NCBI GenBank assembly: GCA_038380795.1
Contig: CM076263.1
Span: forward strand, 7,492,709 to 7,556,708
Origin: Pyrocephalus nanus
Taxonomy: Eukaryota; Chordata; Aves; Passeriformes; Tyrannidae
Direction of reading: 5' to 3'
DNA: 64,000 nucleotides
The translations under genes and the position numbers were made by a program. Within the stretch, counting starts at the first letter, position 1. Each line of letters opens with the position of its first letter. The notes under the pieces are model-generated. The model did not search any database and was not told the origin of the DNA. It saw nothing but the letters and a program-made list of their open reading frames with translations. Below are positions 12,630-25,403 of this stretch, in pieces.

Positions 12630-13095
12630 CAGACTATTTCTGTTGGAAAGGACCTACAGCGATCATCAGTTTGCTCATGGTGTGTTCAACTCCTGCATCC
12701 AGATTGTTGATAAATATATTGAACAGGACTGTCCCTAGAATTGACTCCCGAGGAAAACCACTGGTGACAGATTGCCAGACAGATGTGGCTTCACTCATTA
12801 CAATCCTTTGAGTCTTACCTTTCAGACAGTTCTTCACCCAGTGCACCATGAACCTGGTTATGCCACAGCTGGACACCTGTGAGGGACAGTATCAAAAGCC
12901 TTCCTAAAATCCAGAAAAACTACATCCACCACCTTTCCTTCATCTACTAGGCAGTTGACATCATCATAGAAGGATATCAAATTAGCTGAACAGGACTTTC
13001 CCTTTGTGAACCCATGTGGACTGTGCCTGATGATTGCATTTTTCTCTAAATATAACCAGAGCTCTCCATCCTCACTGAGCCATGGCCACAACTCT
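12630..13095 (-). mobile_element. CR1 LINE fragment with reverse transcriptase remnants
   Basis: The minus strand encodes pieces of the CR1 reverse transcriptase: HGFTKGKSCSANLISFYDDV and VVFLDFRKAFDTVPH (about 13020-12870), then VTSGFPRESILGTVLFNIFI (about 12770-12700). The two pieces are in different frames, so the copy is dead. A CR1 tail-like word (TTGGAAAGGACCTACAG) lies at 12638-12654. Confidence 0.88.
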
Positions 13096-14140
13096 CAGGC
13101 ACTAATTAACTTTGGGCATCATTGTGTTCCCTCTTCTAGACTGTGGATGTGTCTTGCTAAAACAGTCTTTTGGCCAAATTACCCTTTGATGTGTGGGCTG
13201 GGGGACACATCTGAGTGTGCTGCAAAACTCCTAGAGCAGGAAAACACAGGTTTCATGCCTTGAGCAGATAGACTGAACACCCTGGAGCTACATCCAGTAA
13301 CAGGAAAAAAAGTGTTAATAAAAAACCACACCAAACCCCCAACAAAAGCATTTTTCTGCTATAAATGTAGCTGAGAAATAGATGTGGCTTATGCTACTTG
13401 GCAACTGCAGTGCTCTAACACTGACCATGCATTAGCATAAATATGAGCCAAATTAAAGGTTTGCATTACTCCAGCTGCACTCACACCTCTGGGACAATAA
13501 GCCACAAAGACCAACCCATCAACTCCACAGCTCTCAGCCCCTCAGATGAGCATCACAGCAGGCCCTTGATGAGCAAACAGCAGCAAGAAACCACCTTTCT
13601 TACAGACTCTGGGGCTTTGTGTTCACTTTATCTTCCCCAGAGAGCTGGCCCCTTCCCAGCATGTTCTCTGCAGCACCCCGATGATTTGATTGTGTTTGCT
13701 TCGTATCTGGAAATCATCCCTGTGATTCACCCACCGTTCCTCCGGGGCCTTGAAGCTTTGATCCTCGTCCTCACTGCTCATTTTTGTTTTCTCACGAGAG
13801 AGAAAATAACAAAGAATACTGACAAACATATGATGAGGAGTCAGCTCCATGGTCACCGAGTGCCACGGATGCAGGCTCAGGCATCCAACAACTGGTGGGC
13901 AGGTGGGTGCAATGCTGTGCTGGGATCTTATATCACCTTCTTACATGAGCCAACTTTAATCCCTGGAACAGCACACATTTTCCTTGAAAACCAGAGAGAC
14001 CAACATAATTGTCTTCCCAGAAATGAGTAACAACACAGAATGACAGACACTTTACGAGTTGACTTACAGCAGTGAGTCAAGGTTTAGTGTTTGGGCCTGG
14101 TTTGCCCAATGAAACCCTGAAACAGCCCAAAGGCTCAAGA

Positions 14141-14142
<2 letters not shown>
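13096..14142. other. Intergenic, nothing recognised
   Basis: A 195-codon open frame (13443-14030, +) has no recognisable domain, no favourable context, and looks like chance. Confidence 0.5.

Positions 14143-14172
<30 letters not shown>
14143..14172 (+). repeat. Homopolymer T30
   Basis: Thirty consecutive T. It could be the oligo(A) tail of a minus-strand retroposed sequence or simple slippage; no attached element was recognised. Confidence 0.95.
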
Positions 14173-14176
<4 letters not shown>

Positions 14177-14505
14177 GCTGTATTTCCACACATGGGAAAA
14201 TAAGCTAGGGCTGAGCTTCAGCAGTAACCAGCTGCATATGAAGAGGACTGTGCCTAACCAGATGGGAATCCTATGCAGAACAACCTGCTTAGCCAAAATA
14301 GGCTTTCCTCTCTTAAAAGGAAAGTCACCATCACACCAATTCCTTAATTCCTTTTTAAACTGTAGGAGTTTTCAAAACAAAGATTGTTTTCCAAGTTAAA
14401 AAGAAATATATAAGAATATAGAAATACATAATATATATCTATATTTCAACTCTAGGATACTGTTATCACAGCAGACTGCCTCCCAATACCCTACTAGGAG
14501 ACTTT

Positions 14506-14983
14506 CATGGTTTAACCTCAGCCAGCAACTAAGTGCCAGCAGCTCTTAAAAAACTGGGTAAAACTGGAAAAAGAGGTAAAATCCATGGCTTTAAATTACA
14601 GTTTAATAATTGAAACAAGTTAAAACATAACAATAATAATAATAATAATAATTGTAAAAATAACAACAATGGAGACAATAAAATGAGAGAAATGAAGCCC
14701 AAAAAAGACACATGATAATCAATACAATTGCTCACCACCCACTGTCCACTGCCCAGCCTGTCCCCAAGCAGCAATTAGCCCTCTTAGCCAATTCCTCTCA
14801 CTCTGTGCATTGGGCATGATGCCCTATTAAATGGAATATCCCTTTGGCCAGTCCAGGTCAGCTCTCCTGACCAGGCTGCCACTCAGCTTCTTGTGCATCT
14901 GCTCGTTGACAGAGCATCAGAAACTGGAAAGGGTGAGCTTCACCAGCTACAGTTTAACTCTTTCTCAGCCAAAACCAGGACAG
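14506..14983 (-). mobile_element. Solo LTR, avian endogenous retrovirus family (copy A)
   Basis: On the + strand it starts with GGTTTAACCTCAGCCAGCAA and ends with CTCAGCCAAAACCAGGACAG, the reverse complement of the terminal parts of an LTR family frequent in bird genomes; the middle has AATATCCCTTTGGCCAGTCC. A (AAT)n run at about 14630-14652 corresponds to the ATT-rich stretch of copy B. No internal retroviral sequence flanks it, so it is probably a solo LTR. Confidence 0.6.
14630..14652 (+). repeat. (AAT)n microsatellite inside LTR copy A
   Basis: About seven AAT units, read directly; the same part of copy B is also ATT-rich. Confidence 0.85.
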
Positions 14984-15184
14984 AGAATTGTACAAGCAGG
15001 ATATGATGGCTTGAACTTGCCAGTTCACAATAATTTTAGAAGTTCCACTGTCCCTGATACAAAAGGAGATTTTCTATGCAAGGCAGTGATGTCTTTTCTA
15101 ATGGCTTCCACAAATGTGAAATCTCTGTTACGTAGTAAGGGTCATGCTCATTAATATCCTTCTCAATGGGGTCAGTAATAGCAT

Positions 15185-15710
15185 CTCATTTCTATATCCA
15201 GGCAGAGACACTCATGAAACCACCAAGAGGGTCCTCCTTGGGCCTGTGCCCCAGGGCCTTTGGGGTCCCCAGGGCTCAGCCAGGACAAGCTGTGCCAGGG
15301 CAGGAGTGGTGTTTCTCAGCCCCAGCAGGGCTTCAGGGCTGCCCTCACCGCTCTCCACACACCTGCAGAAGGGGCCTTGGGTTCTGCTGCCATGGTCTGG
15401 GGGCCCCATGTTGGACCCCAACACAACCACCATGGCCCTGGCTCAGCCCACATTCTGTGCTGCACTTTTTAGGTGTCCTCGTGTGCCTTTCCACAGACCT
15501 GGGCAGCCCACTCATGCATTTGGGTGGGTGAATGCCATCCTTGTCCCTGCCCCAGGGGACTCTGTGTGTCTCTAGGAGCACCCCAGAGATGCTCCTGTCC
15601 CTTCCCTGCTGTCCCAGGTCCCAGCAAACAACTTCTGAGACAACCCAGAGGCCTCCCTGTGCCTTTTGGGTGCAACCTTGGCACAATGCTGACAGTAATA
15701 TAATAAAAGC
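15185..15710 (+). other. GC-rich block with terminal AATAAA, unidentified
   Basis: Clearly more GC-rich than its surroundings, CpG-poor, and ending in AATAAA (15702-15707). Overlapping open frames on both strands follow from the composition and show no domain. It may be a retroelement LTR or a satellite-like unit; no family was recognised. Confidence 0.3.
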
Positions 15711-17544
15711 TTAATTGAAAGATGTAAGCAACACAATATCGACCAACATCTCTTTTTCCAGCTGACCTCAGTACTCTTCCAATACTGCTGTTACACTCAG
15801 GGTCTAAATTACTGCTGGTTTTGAACTCATGTGCAAAACCACAAACCCTGGTGTTCCCATCATATGGACCAGGGAAATAACAGAGCAATGTAAACAAAAC
15901 ACGAACTTCATTCAAATTGAACACTTTGGAAAGGCTTAATATCTGGGGAAGGAGTGGGGGAGGGGAAGATTCCTAGGAACCCTGTGCCTAACAATGAAGG
16001 GCTTCAGTAACATCTGTGGTCAGCAATGTCCCAGTGCTGAGGGTCAGCACGGCTCATGCATCCCCTGCAATGTCCTGCATGCCCTGAGCCTGCCTGGAGC
16101 TGGAGAGCCACGCTCTCAGGGGACTGAGGCCTCTCTGACAGGGTTTGGCCTCTCCTGGAGAGAGCCAGGCCTGGCTGGGCTGCCCTGGGTGGAGGTTGCA
16201 GGAATAGGAGCCCATGCTGTCTCTGTTTGTAGGAATTCTTTGCCCGTGCTGTGTCTGCCCCTCTTCCATGTTTGCAGTCAGTGGGCTGAGTGGTTCGAAG
16301 GTGTCAGGGGAGCAGAGAAATACATGTGCTTACCCTCTCACACACCCGTTCTGGAAGATCACATATTCCTGATCTCCTGGGGAAACCAGACAGATGTGGA
16401 TAATCATCTCACTGTATGTCTCTGAGAGTAAAATTATCCCCTGCAGGGGACAACACTTCTTGTGTGGGTAGATTTCCCTGCCTGCAGTGCACTCGGATCT
16501 TGAAAACAAGCGATGAAGAGTATCACGTGAGCTCTGGATCCAAGGCAGAGATGAAGCTTGTTGTGCAGCCAAGGGCTTGTTTGCACACAGATCGCTCCAG
16601 AAGATTTTTATGGGGTTTCCTTTGAAGAAGTCAAACAAAACCTTATAGGAAAAAGTACTGAGAATTGTCAGTTTATCTGCCTGGTCTACAGCTGATACTG
16701 CAGGGTATAATCAAGAGCTAATCTGCAACACAAACCTGCCCCCAGAGACAGCTCTCTGCATTGGACACCTCTGATACCAGAAGAGAGAGAAACCAAAGAT
16801 CTTTTTGCAAGGACAAAGATCATAAAGGAAGATGCACACACACATTTTTTCAGTCATTTCCTTGTTCATGTTTCCTCCTGGCTTTGAAGGGGAGTTTCTC
16901 AGTGATGTGCTTCACGATGCTCCCAAACATGCAAAAGGGAAAGAGAGTAAGGAAGGAAAAGGAGATGGCACAGGTTAAAGGAGAAGCCCCTGCCCAAGTA
17001 TTCTCACACTTTTCCAGGAGTTGCACACACACAACCCAAGAATTTAACTGCTGGGACTGGAGATCCTTTGCAGCAGGCCAATCCAGTGAGACATATATAG
17101 GCAAAAAGTGTTAAAGATAAAAGGAAATATGCCAGTGATTCCAACCCACACTACCTGAAATGCAGGTATATGATAAACAGCCTGGAGACAAAGCCTTAAT
17201 TAAAGTATTTTTCTGAAAATCGAAATTGAACCCAAATGGGAGGGGCCATATGCTGTCTTATTATATTCTTATTTTTCTGTTAAGGTTTTAGGAAAATTGG
17301 ATACACTATTCTCACATCAAACGAGCCAAGCCAGCTGATGGGCGACAGATTCTTGAAAACTAAGAATGAAATAAGATATTACGCTACTCCTGATGCTGCT
17401 GACACTGCTGAAAACTCCAGCATGGTTAAGTATAAAATTTAAAAAAGGATAGAATATCCAAAGTGGTGGAAAAATGATAAATTTGAGAGGAAAAAAAATT
17501 CTACTAAAGGTATAAAGGATCCAAGTTCCAAATTCTTGAAGAAT
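15711..17544. other. Intergenic, nothing recognised
   Basis: A second GC-rich patch lies at about 16020-16300. Open frames up to 143 codons show no domain. Confidence 0.45.
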
Positions 17545-17945
17545 CTATAGAAGAGACACTTGGTCTGTTCAGCCTGGAGAAGAGAAGACTGAGGGGAGAC
17601 CTCATTGCAGTTACAGCTTCCTCATGAGGGAAAGAGGAGGGGCAGGCATTGATCTCTTCTCTGTGGTAACCAGTGACAGAAGCAGAGGGAATGGTCTGAA
17701 GGTGTGCCAGGGGAGGTTTAGGTTGCATATCAGGAAAAGGTTCTTCACCCAGAGGGTGGTTGGGCATTGGAACAGGCTCCCCAGGGAAGAGTTCATAAGC
17801 ACTGAGCCTCACAGAGTTCAAGAAGTGTTTGGATGATACTCTCAGGCACGTGGTGTGACTCTTGCGGATGGTTCCATGCATGGCTAAGGGTTGAACTTCA
17901 TGATCCTTGTGTGTTCCTTCCAACTCAGAATATTCGGTGAAATAA
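17545..17945 (+). mobile_element. CR1 LINE 3' fragment
   Basis: Follows CR1 from CTGTTCAGCCTGGAGAAGAG through GGGAGGTTTAGGTTGCATAT, GGTTCTTCACCCAGAGGGTG and a 3' end with TCCTTCCAACTCAGAATATT. Confidence 0.87.
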
Positions 17946-17959
17946 GGCATACGATCCTA

Positions 17960-18960
17960 CTGTGGCAAAGGTGTTAAAAAAATTTTCATCTTACTGTTGC
18001 AATCATACTAGTTGCTGTTTAATACTTAATTTCAGGTGGTGTGTGGAAGTAAATGGCAACGTTGGCAGAATACAAACTACTGTACCTTGTGAAAGAATCA
18101 ACTCGATACCAGTTGCAGTCCTTCTACCCAACACGATGAATCCAACTTCCACTCTGCTAATTAAGTGAGGAGTTGATCCCACAAATATCTGAAATGCTCT
18201 TAAACACATTGGTACAATAGGTATTTTTAATCCCTCATGGTCACTGAAACAGGTAGAACTTAAAAGACAAGTTAATTTTCTACAATCAAATTGACCTGTT
18301 CCCCATTCCTATGTGGGATGGTTAGCATGGTTACCGGAACAAACCTTTGCCCCTCGAGATGAACAAAAAGAAGTGCATCTGGTATTATACAGATGGGATT
18401 GAGAGTCTAAATAGTATAAATGCTGATAAACTTGTAAACAGAGTGCAACAACGAGTGACTTAAGGAAATCCGAACACCCAATAGGGTCCTCGCTGTTAGC
18501 ATTAGGGACTAATCAATGGCTTGTGTCCGATACATAATGTCATTGGGAAAAACCAAGGAAGTCACCAGTTAATTGTAGATCAACTGCTCTTGCAATGACA
18601 TAGCTCTTGCAACAGTCCAAGGCAATGTTTCACTGGGCTTTCGCAGCATCAAACCTCACGTTGTTAACTGATGGTCAGTCGCCTTGTACATAAAATTATG
18701 TGGAACGATCACAAGATTAGAAAGACTTCACAAACTTTGTCCAGCATATTAACAGGAATGCTTAAAAAAAAACAAGGGAGGACTATTGAGAGATATTAGC
18801 TGTTTAGCTTAAATACTTAAGTTTCAAATAGAATGAGTCATGGAGTGTGTGATTTAGTATGTTGTTTGCTTAGCTTTACTTGCTTAGCATGAGTAGCTGG
18901 ATTTGCTTAAGCCTTAGGCTGCAAGGTGTGGACTTTCACCTAATAAGCCTGTGGCCAGGA
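17960..18960 (+). mobile_element. Possible eroded retroviral internal remnant
   Basis: Lies directly 5' of LTR copy C. An A-run followed by ACAAGGGAGGACT (about 18765-18785) looks like a polypurine tract. A short stretch around 18430-18530, broken by stops, is weakly like a retroviral envelope transmembrane region. Frames are broken, so any gene here is dead. Recognition is weak. Confidence 0.25.
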
Positions 18961-18964
18961 GTTC

Positions 18965-19145
18965 ACTTTCTTAGTAATTTTCCTAGTAACAGGTACAGTT
19001 CTGTGTTTTGTCTCTAGGATAAGAAGAACACTGATAACACCATGATGTTGTGGTTGTTGCTAAGTAATGTTTATCCTAAGTCCTGGACTTTTTTAGCTTC
19101 CAGTGTTCTGCCAGCAAGCAGGTACACTAGAAGCACAAACCAGGG
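18965..19145 (+). mobile_element. Truncated LTR, same family as copies A and B (copy C)
   Basis: Has the 5' part of the family: TAATTTTCCTAGTAACAGG, TCTGTGTTTTG, GTTGTTGCTAAGTAATG, TCTGCCAGCAAGCAGG. Homology stops near 19145, before the TATA-like part seen in copy B. Confidence 0.55.
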
Positions 19146-20324
19146 CATCATCTGAAGGAGCTCTAGTCCCAGGCTCATGTGGTGCCCCAGGAAAGACCAT
19201 GGCATGGTTCATGTATGGAGAAAAGCCTGGGACAGGTGGGCATCAGAGGATGGGAACTGACCTGCCCCTGTCCCTCCATCTATCTCTGCCATGAAAAAGT
19301 CTCTGGTGCAGCTCTGTCTGATGAAATCCCCATTGAGGTAGGCTTCAGCAGGAGAAGGAAGAGGATGGAGGAGGGAAGGATTTAGGCAGATTTTCTCAAA
19401 GCTCATCTGAAATGGCTGAGTGATTGGACTGGCTGCAGGGTGAGGAGACAGTGAGGACCCTCTCGGAGAGGAAGGTTTTGGGCACAGTTGGAGGAGAAGC
19501 CTGGACAAGGCCAGAGGGAGAGGGAGCGAGAGAGAGGAGCTGAAAGGGTCCATGGGACAGCACACAGACTGTATCTCTGATTCCCTGCCATAGCTCTTTC
19601 CTCCAGTGACCACCTCCTGTCTCAGCATTCTCAAGGGCTGAGCTTGGTTCCCACATGTTTAGGGCATAGGTGACCACAAAGCTGTGTTACGTTGGCTCAG
19701 GAAAAGGCTCTCATTATCCCTACTCCCTTTGTATCTTACCTTCCTCCCAGGGGCTGACAGAGCTGCAAATGTTTCCTCCTCAAAAATGAAAGGAAGAAGC
19801 CATGAAGAGACCAAGCCCTGAAGGGAAATAATAAACAAACCCATGACAGCATCACCTCTTTGATAAAATGCTGGGAATATTTTATGAAAGCTCTTCAGAG
19901 AAGTGTGGCTGGCTGCTAGCCTGGAGCAAGAGTGCCCAGATCCCCCATGAACCAAAATTCACAGCTGGTTTTATTAGGGCTGGTCCTTCCCTCTCTGCCT
20001 CCCTCACTCACAAGTGTAAATGGGAACGGGGGCTCTTCTAGGACTGAATGGGGAGGAGAAGGAAAAACACTGAAGAGGAGGAAGAGTGTCCTAATGAAAG
20101 AGAGGAACAGGACAAAACCTGGAAGACAAATTAAGAGACGCCGAAACGCAGAAGAGGCACATAAAAGGGCTGAGTGGAGAAGAGGTCATGGGAAGGGAAA
20201 ATACTGAGCCACTTAACCAAAATGATTGAATAGCAAATGTTGTGTACAGGCTGTCTCCATTGGCACACAACATTACCTTCAGAATATAGCTTCTCCCCAC
20301 CTGCCCAGGGGCAGGGTGGTGCTG

Positions 20325-20348
20325 CTCTCTCTCTCTCTCTCTCTCTCT
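20325..20348 (+). repeat. (CT)12 microsatellite
   Basis: Twelve perfect CT units, read directly. Confidence 0.95.
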
Positions 20349-20602
20349 ACTTTAAAGACACTCAAAGGCTCGTGCCCAGACCAGCAAAGGGTCTCAGACG
20401 TGGGAAAGCTTTGCGTCGCCACTCCTCACTTGCAGACACCTGGCATGCACGCTGCAGGAGACACACACACGAGTGCCCTATGGCACAAACAGTGAGATCC
20501 ACCCTTCCCAAAACCAGCTCCCATCTCCTGAGACCAAGGGCAGTCCCTGAGACTTTGCATCCTGTGCTACTATCCCCTTGGTTATACATGCAAAACATCT
20601 TT

Positions 20603-20617
20603 CCCCCCCCCCCCCCC
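20603..20617 (+). repeat. Homopolymer C15
   Basis: Fifteen consecutive C, read directly. Confidence 0.95.
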
Positions 20618-20954
20618 GATTCTGCAGTTTAGGATAGACTCAAAAGCCCTCGTTTAAATTATTTAATTCTGACCACTGAAAGTGGAACTCAAGGCTTTAA
20701 AGTCACTGAACTGAAATCAAGCAGAACTATTGCTGCCATCACCCCTTCAGGGTCAGAGTCTTCCTTGCTTTGCTGCTTTCTGTCCCATGGATCTTCCTCC
20801 TAGTAATCCTGGTCTCAAAAGAAGGGAAGGTGAAAGACTACATTATCCAGGCCTTTCACCTTACTCTGTTAGGGATCACACAGCCCTTCACAGAACCTCT
20901 TAGCTTATGAATCTCAGCAGGGCTGGTACAAAAGCCAGCTTCTTCTGGCCAGAT

Positions 20955-21113
20955 TTCCTAGTTGTGGAGTCTCCCTCACCACGATATTCTAGAACCATCT
21001 GGACAGAATCCTGTGCCATGTGCTCTAGGATGACTCTGCTGGAGCTAAGACATTGGACCAGATGATCCAGGCAATGGTCCCTTCCAACCTTACTCACTCT
21101 GTGACTCTGTGAT
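20955..21113 (+). mobile_element. CR1 LINE 3' end
   Basis: GTTGTGGAGTCTCCCTCACC, then ACAGAATCCTGTGCCATGTG and the tail TGGTCCCTTCCAACC with CTCTGTGACTCTGTGATCC match CR1. Confidence 0.8.
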
Positions 21114-24100
21114 CCTCCAGATGCGCTGGAGCAACATTGCTGTTCAGGGATTTATTGGATTGTGGTTCTCCTATGTACCAGGTGCTAGTACTTCTGTTCC
21201 CATGACTCAGTGGGAGTTTATCAGCATAGCTTCTCCTCTCCCATGAGCTTCTTTCCTCCTGAAGGGCCAATACAGCTGCAAATATTCCCTGAGTGAGCAC
21301 AAAGTAGATGACAGAAAAGGATTCAGGCACAGAATAGTTTGGCTGGAGATCACCTAAAGCAATGCAGCAAGAAAGGGAAAGCAAAGTTAAAAGCAACAGA
21401 AGCTCTGCCCTCGTGTGCTGGGTGGAGTTCAGAGGTTGCAAGAAAGCCCAAAATGTCTAAGTGAAAATGTAATTGTTTCAGGTACTGAGCTGACACCAGC
21501 CAAATCACAAAATACAGCTATTACGAGTTGTCCTGATGACTCATACCTGAGAGGTGAGTGTTACCCATGCTCTGGGTTTGAGGTTCCTGTCCAGGAACAC
21601 AGTACAGTCTTAATAAGAGCCCTTCATGTTAAATAACATATTTTTGTGGGTGACACCTGAGTGTTCTCGGTTCAGATAGGACAAGGAAACCACCTCTTTG
21701 ACACAAAGTACGTCTCTCTCAGATCAAATAGCTCAGGCAGAGCCTTAGCTGCTATGTCTGCCAGGGAACATCCACCTGGGACTATTTACCAATGACAGCA
21801 GCCAGAAACCCCAGCATCTGGGGTGTTTGTTCCCTGCAAGGTTGTTCAGAAAGGTGTTGCGGTACTCTCAAGCACGACTTAAAACAGATGAAGATCTACT
21901 GGAACAAGCTAAGCCTGCCTGGCAGGGAAGTTTTCTTGCAGAGAGAAAATTAGAGAAAAAGAAGTGTTATTTATGAGACATCAGTGTTTCTCCTCGGCAC
22001 AGTGAATAGATTACCCCCTCCCTGTATAAACCAACAAACTCCTATTTCGCTATGTAAATGCAGTGTTACTCCAGCTCCTCAAGAGGTCTGGTTTCAATGA
22101 AGTCTGTCACAACTCAAACCAAATCAAGAAGAGTATCTGAGAGCTCAAAAGCCACATCATCCATGTGGTTTTCACTGCTCCCTGTTGCAGCATTCCTAAA
22201 GAGGGTAGAGAGGTGTGAGTGGCTGTTGTTGGAGACTGGGCACCGAGGCAGGCAGACCTCTTATTTGTTCCCTCTGCTTTTCCTATGCCTCTGTGGAAAT
22301 CCTACCACAAAGTAAATGGAACTATGGAGATTTCTTGAGTTTCTGCCTCTGCCCAGGCCATAGTTTCCTGGGAGGAATTCCGCTCCAGTGCAGTGACCTC
22401 CAGGGCCTGACCCAGCTGCACACACATAGGATTCTCTTACGTGGGGTTTAGAGGTGGTGATGTGGGGCCTGCAGGAGATCTTAGCCCCTCTGGAGTGGCA
22501 GCTAGAGCCATGCAGGATGACCCAGGGCACCTCAGACAGTTCCAGACCCCTGCACTTAGGCATCTGAGTTGAGCCCATCATCAGCACAGTCAATAAAGCA
22601 ATTCAATTCTCCTTTGCAGATGGACTCAGTGAAAGTCCATGCTGAATCGTGGGCTGCCAGACTTCCCTCAGCTGCCATTTGCCCCTCTTCCACTGTGCTT
22701 GTCTCATGTGCTGCAGAGCTCAGGTAGCTTCTGTACCTGTCCTCTCTGATGGATTTTCTAACACTCTTGCTCGGTCATCCCTCCACCCTCAGGTCCCTGG
22801 AGACAGCACAAAGATCTTCTCAGTGTTCCACTGTTCATTTTTTGGAAGCTCTGAGAACACCATCATCTTTGTCTTGTGTCTGGACAGACAAATATCATCC
22901 TAGTATGAGGAACATTCATCTCTGTGATGTGTTTTTCAAGCTGAGCCGTTCATCTGAGTAGGCACAGTGCTGGGCTGCAGTGTTTGACGTCTGCTCAGCA
23001 CTTGGAGTGTGCGGACTACGAGACAGCAGACACAGAAAGAGGTCTGTCAACACGTCACTTTGTGTTCCTGTTTCTCAGTGATAGAGAGACTCTGTTATCT
23101 TGTGCTTCCACTAGGGACAGAGTGATGAATTTAAAGAGCTAATGGGGTTCCAGACACTGAGAAGAGGGTAAATGCTGAATGTCCCTAACTAGATGAAGGT
23201 AAGTCCACAGATACAAAGCTACTCTGTGCACAGTACTTTTGCTGGAGCAAAAGGGTTTTCTAGGATGGCAAGACCTGACCAGAGCCCCAGTTATCTCTGT
23301 ACCCCACTCTGTTCTTGGACATTGCATTCATTCTACATCCAGTGTGTGTTACAGGACTCAGGGGCATGATTGCCCTTCTGGAGGTGGCTAGAAGGGACCA
23401 CACTGGCAATTCTTATGTCTAATGAGTTATACTTGGGTCTAAAGTCTTATATCCATGTTACAGCTTTTCATCTGCCACCAGAGTAACACAAGAGGGGGGA
23501 CCCACTCACATCACAATACCCAAGTGATTGTTGTGGGAATACGTGGAACTGACTGCTGGGAAAGTAGGGGCAGCAGGCAAGGCATCCTTAGCTGTGCTGG
23601 ATGCAGGAGGAAGTTTCCACCCCAAACTCCAGGCCCCTGGCTCAGGATGGTTACCTGCATGCTGCCAGGTCCTGTGAGCCAATTAGTCTGGGCCAGATGC
23701 ACAGACCGAGATGCAGATGAGCTGTGTCAGTGCTTTAATTAAAGATTTTATGCAAAGAAGAAAAAGAAGTCAAAGACACTTTCATTTGAGACAAAGTGCA
23801 AAAGAGTGAGGGACATTTTAGAGAAGGTTTCTCAGACCCCGAGAGGTTTCACCTGGTTCCAGGCCAGTGGCAAAAGTCAGTAAAACGTAAGCAATATTCT
23901 TGGGAGGAGGGAGAGAAAGAGATTTGGTACATGGAAACTGGGCAAACTACATGCATGGAGCTAAGGTAATTGGTGGTCCTGCAACCAATAAAACCACCAT
24001 CCCAGGCAGCACATTTCTTGTTATATTTTCAGAAGTGTATCCTAGTTAGCAATCTTTAGCCTGAGAGCTTGTTCTCCTTGTTGTCCTCCTCCCATTTATT

Positions 24101-24594
24101 TACTTTCTCTTCTTCACCAAGGTGAAAGTTATGGGGAGAAGGGAAGACAGCAAGCAGATGGTGTCAGTGCTTGTCTCCTTTGGGCACATGTGGAAACCTG
24201 CCCTAGTGCAGCCCCAGCAGACCCACCTGGAGGTGATCAGCCAAACACAACCAGCTCCTGCATCCCCAGCACCCACCACTGTCAGATGGAAAGCTGCAAA
24301 TCAATTTGGGATGGAAGAGCTGCACAATGGGAGACTATGTTATTCTTCCATCCACACTGCAAGGCCAAGCACTGACAGCCCTTAGATTCATGATGCCGCC
24401 TTGCTCCCACCACGTGAAACAGAGCAGAATCTGGAGGAGATTGGCACTGCTGCTCCGATCTTACAGACGGGCAAAGCAAACAGACCTGGGAGAGCCTCCT
24501 CAGGCATTCTTGCCAAAGCACCTGCAGCAAAGAGCTTAGACCAGCTGAGAACTAAGAGGAACTGAATACTTGCCCACTTTCATCTTGCATAGTA
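21114..24594. other. Intergenic, nothing recognised
   Basis: No gene or confident repeat was recognised. Open frames are below about 115 codons and have no domain. Confidence 0.45.
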
Positions 24595-24825
24595 AATTTT
24601 CAGGGTTTAGGATCAGAAGGGACAAATCCTGTCAACTTGACCTTCTGTAATGGAGAGGTCTGGGAATTTCCTCCAGTGGGACTTGCAGTTTGCAGTTTAA
24701 CTGGAAGACCTTCTTTCAAGACAGCCAGTCTTAATTTGAAAACCTCACACAATAGAGAATCCACAACACCTTTTAACATTTTGTTCCAACAACAAATTGC
24801 ACTCCCTGTCAAGCATGAATAGTTT
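24595..24825 (-). mobile_element. Possible ancient CR1-like fragment
   Basis: The run with AGCCAGTCTTAATTTGAAAA, GAATCCACAACACC and TTGTTCCAACAACAAATTGC resembles an old CR1-type repeat shared by birds and turtles. Highly diverged; orientation is inferred. Confidence 0.3.
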
Positions 24826-25403
24826 AAATTGTAGATTTATTTCTTCCTACAAAGCGTATTTCAATAGCTTGACAGCTGGAGTTCATCAGACGTAAAACCC
24901 GGATGACTATATTTGGCCAGATGAGTCTTACCTCTCCATTGACTCCAAAAGAAAGGCATTAACTACAGGGTGATTCATTGCCTTTGAAATTTAGGAATGA
25001 AGGAAAAAGAAAAATCTTCAGATTTGCATGGGCCCACCAGGCAAATAATGCCCAGAAGGTCTCTCAAGGCTGCTAAATTGAAAACAAGCAGAACCACAGC
25101 TTGCAGTTTAAGGGTGTCTGCTGCCAGGGAAAATACCTTTTCCTCTCCACACTTTATTAACACGTCTACAGCTCTTGAAATATGGCACATCAAACTGTCC
25201 TGTGCACTGCCCTCCTTACATGGATAACAAAGAGCAACAACAAAATCATGCCTCATATGAGCCAGACCCTTCTGGAGGCTATGTTCTTGATAGCTTCCCA
25301 TCCCCTGATGGCAGGCAATGCCTGCCCCTTTCTTCCTCTTAATGGATCCACTCAGCAATGCTTGGGGCTTCTCCAACAGATTCCAACAAAGCCAAAAGCA
25401 CCC

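Larger units (their letters stand above)
19146..20954. other. Intergenic, simple repeats only
   Basis: No gene was recognised. It contains the (CT)12 and C15 tracts listed separately. Confidence 0.45.

Noticed and set aside
13443..14030. 195-codon plus-strand open frame
   Set aside because: No recognisable domain, no promoter or splice context; length is compatible with chance.
15144..15924. Open frames of 113-151 codons on both strands in the GC-rich block
   Set aside because: Frames overlap on both strands, have no domains, and follow from composition.
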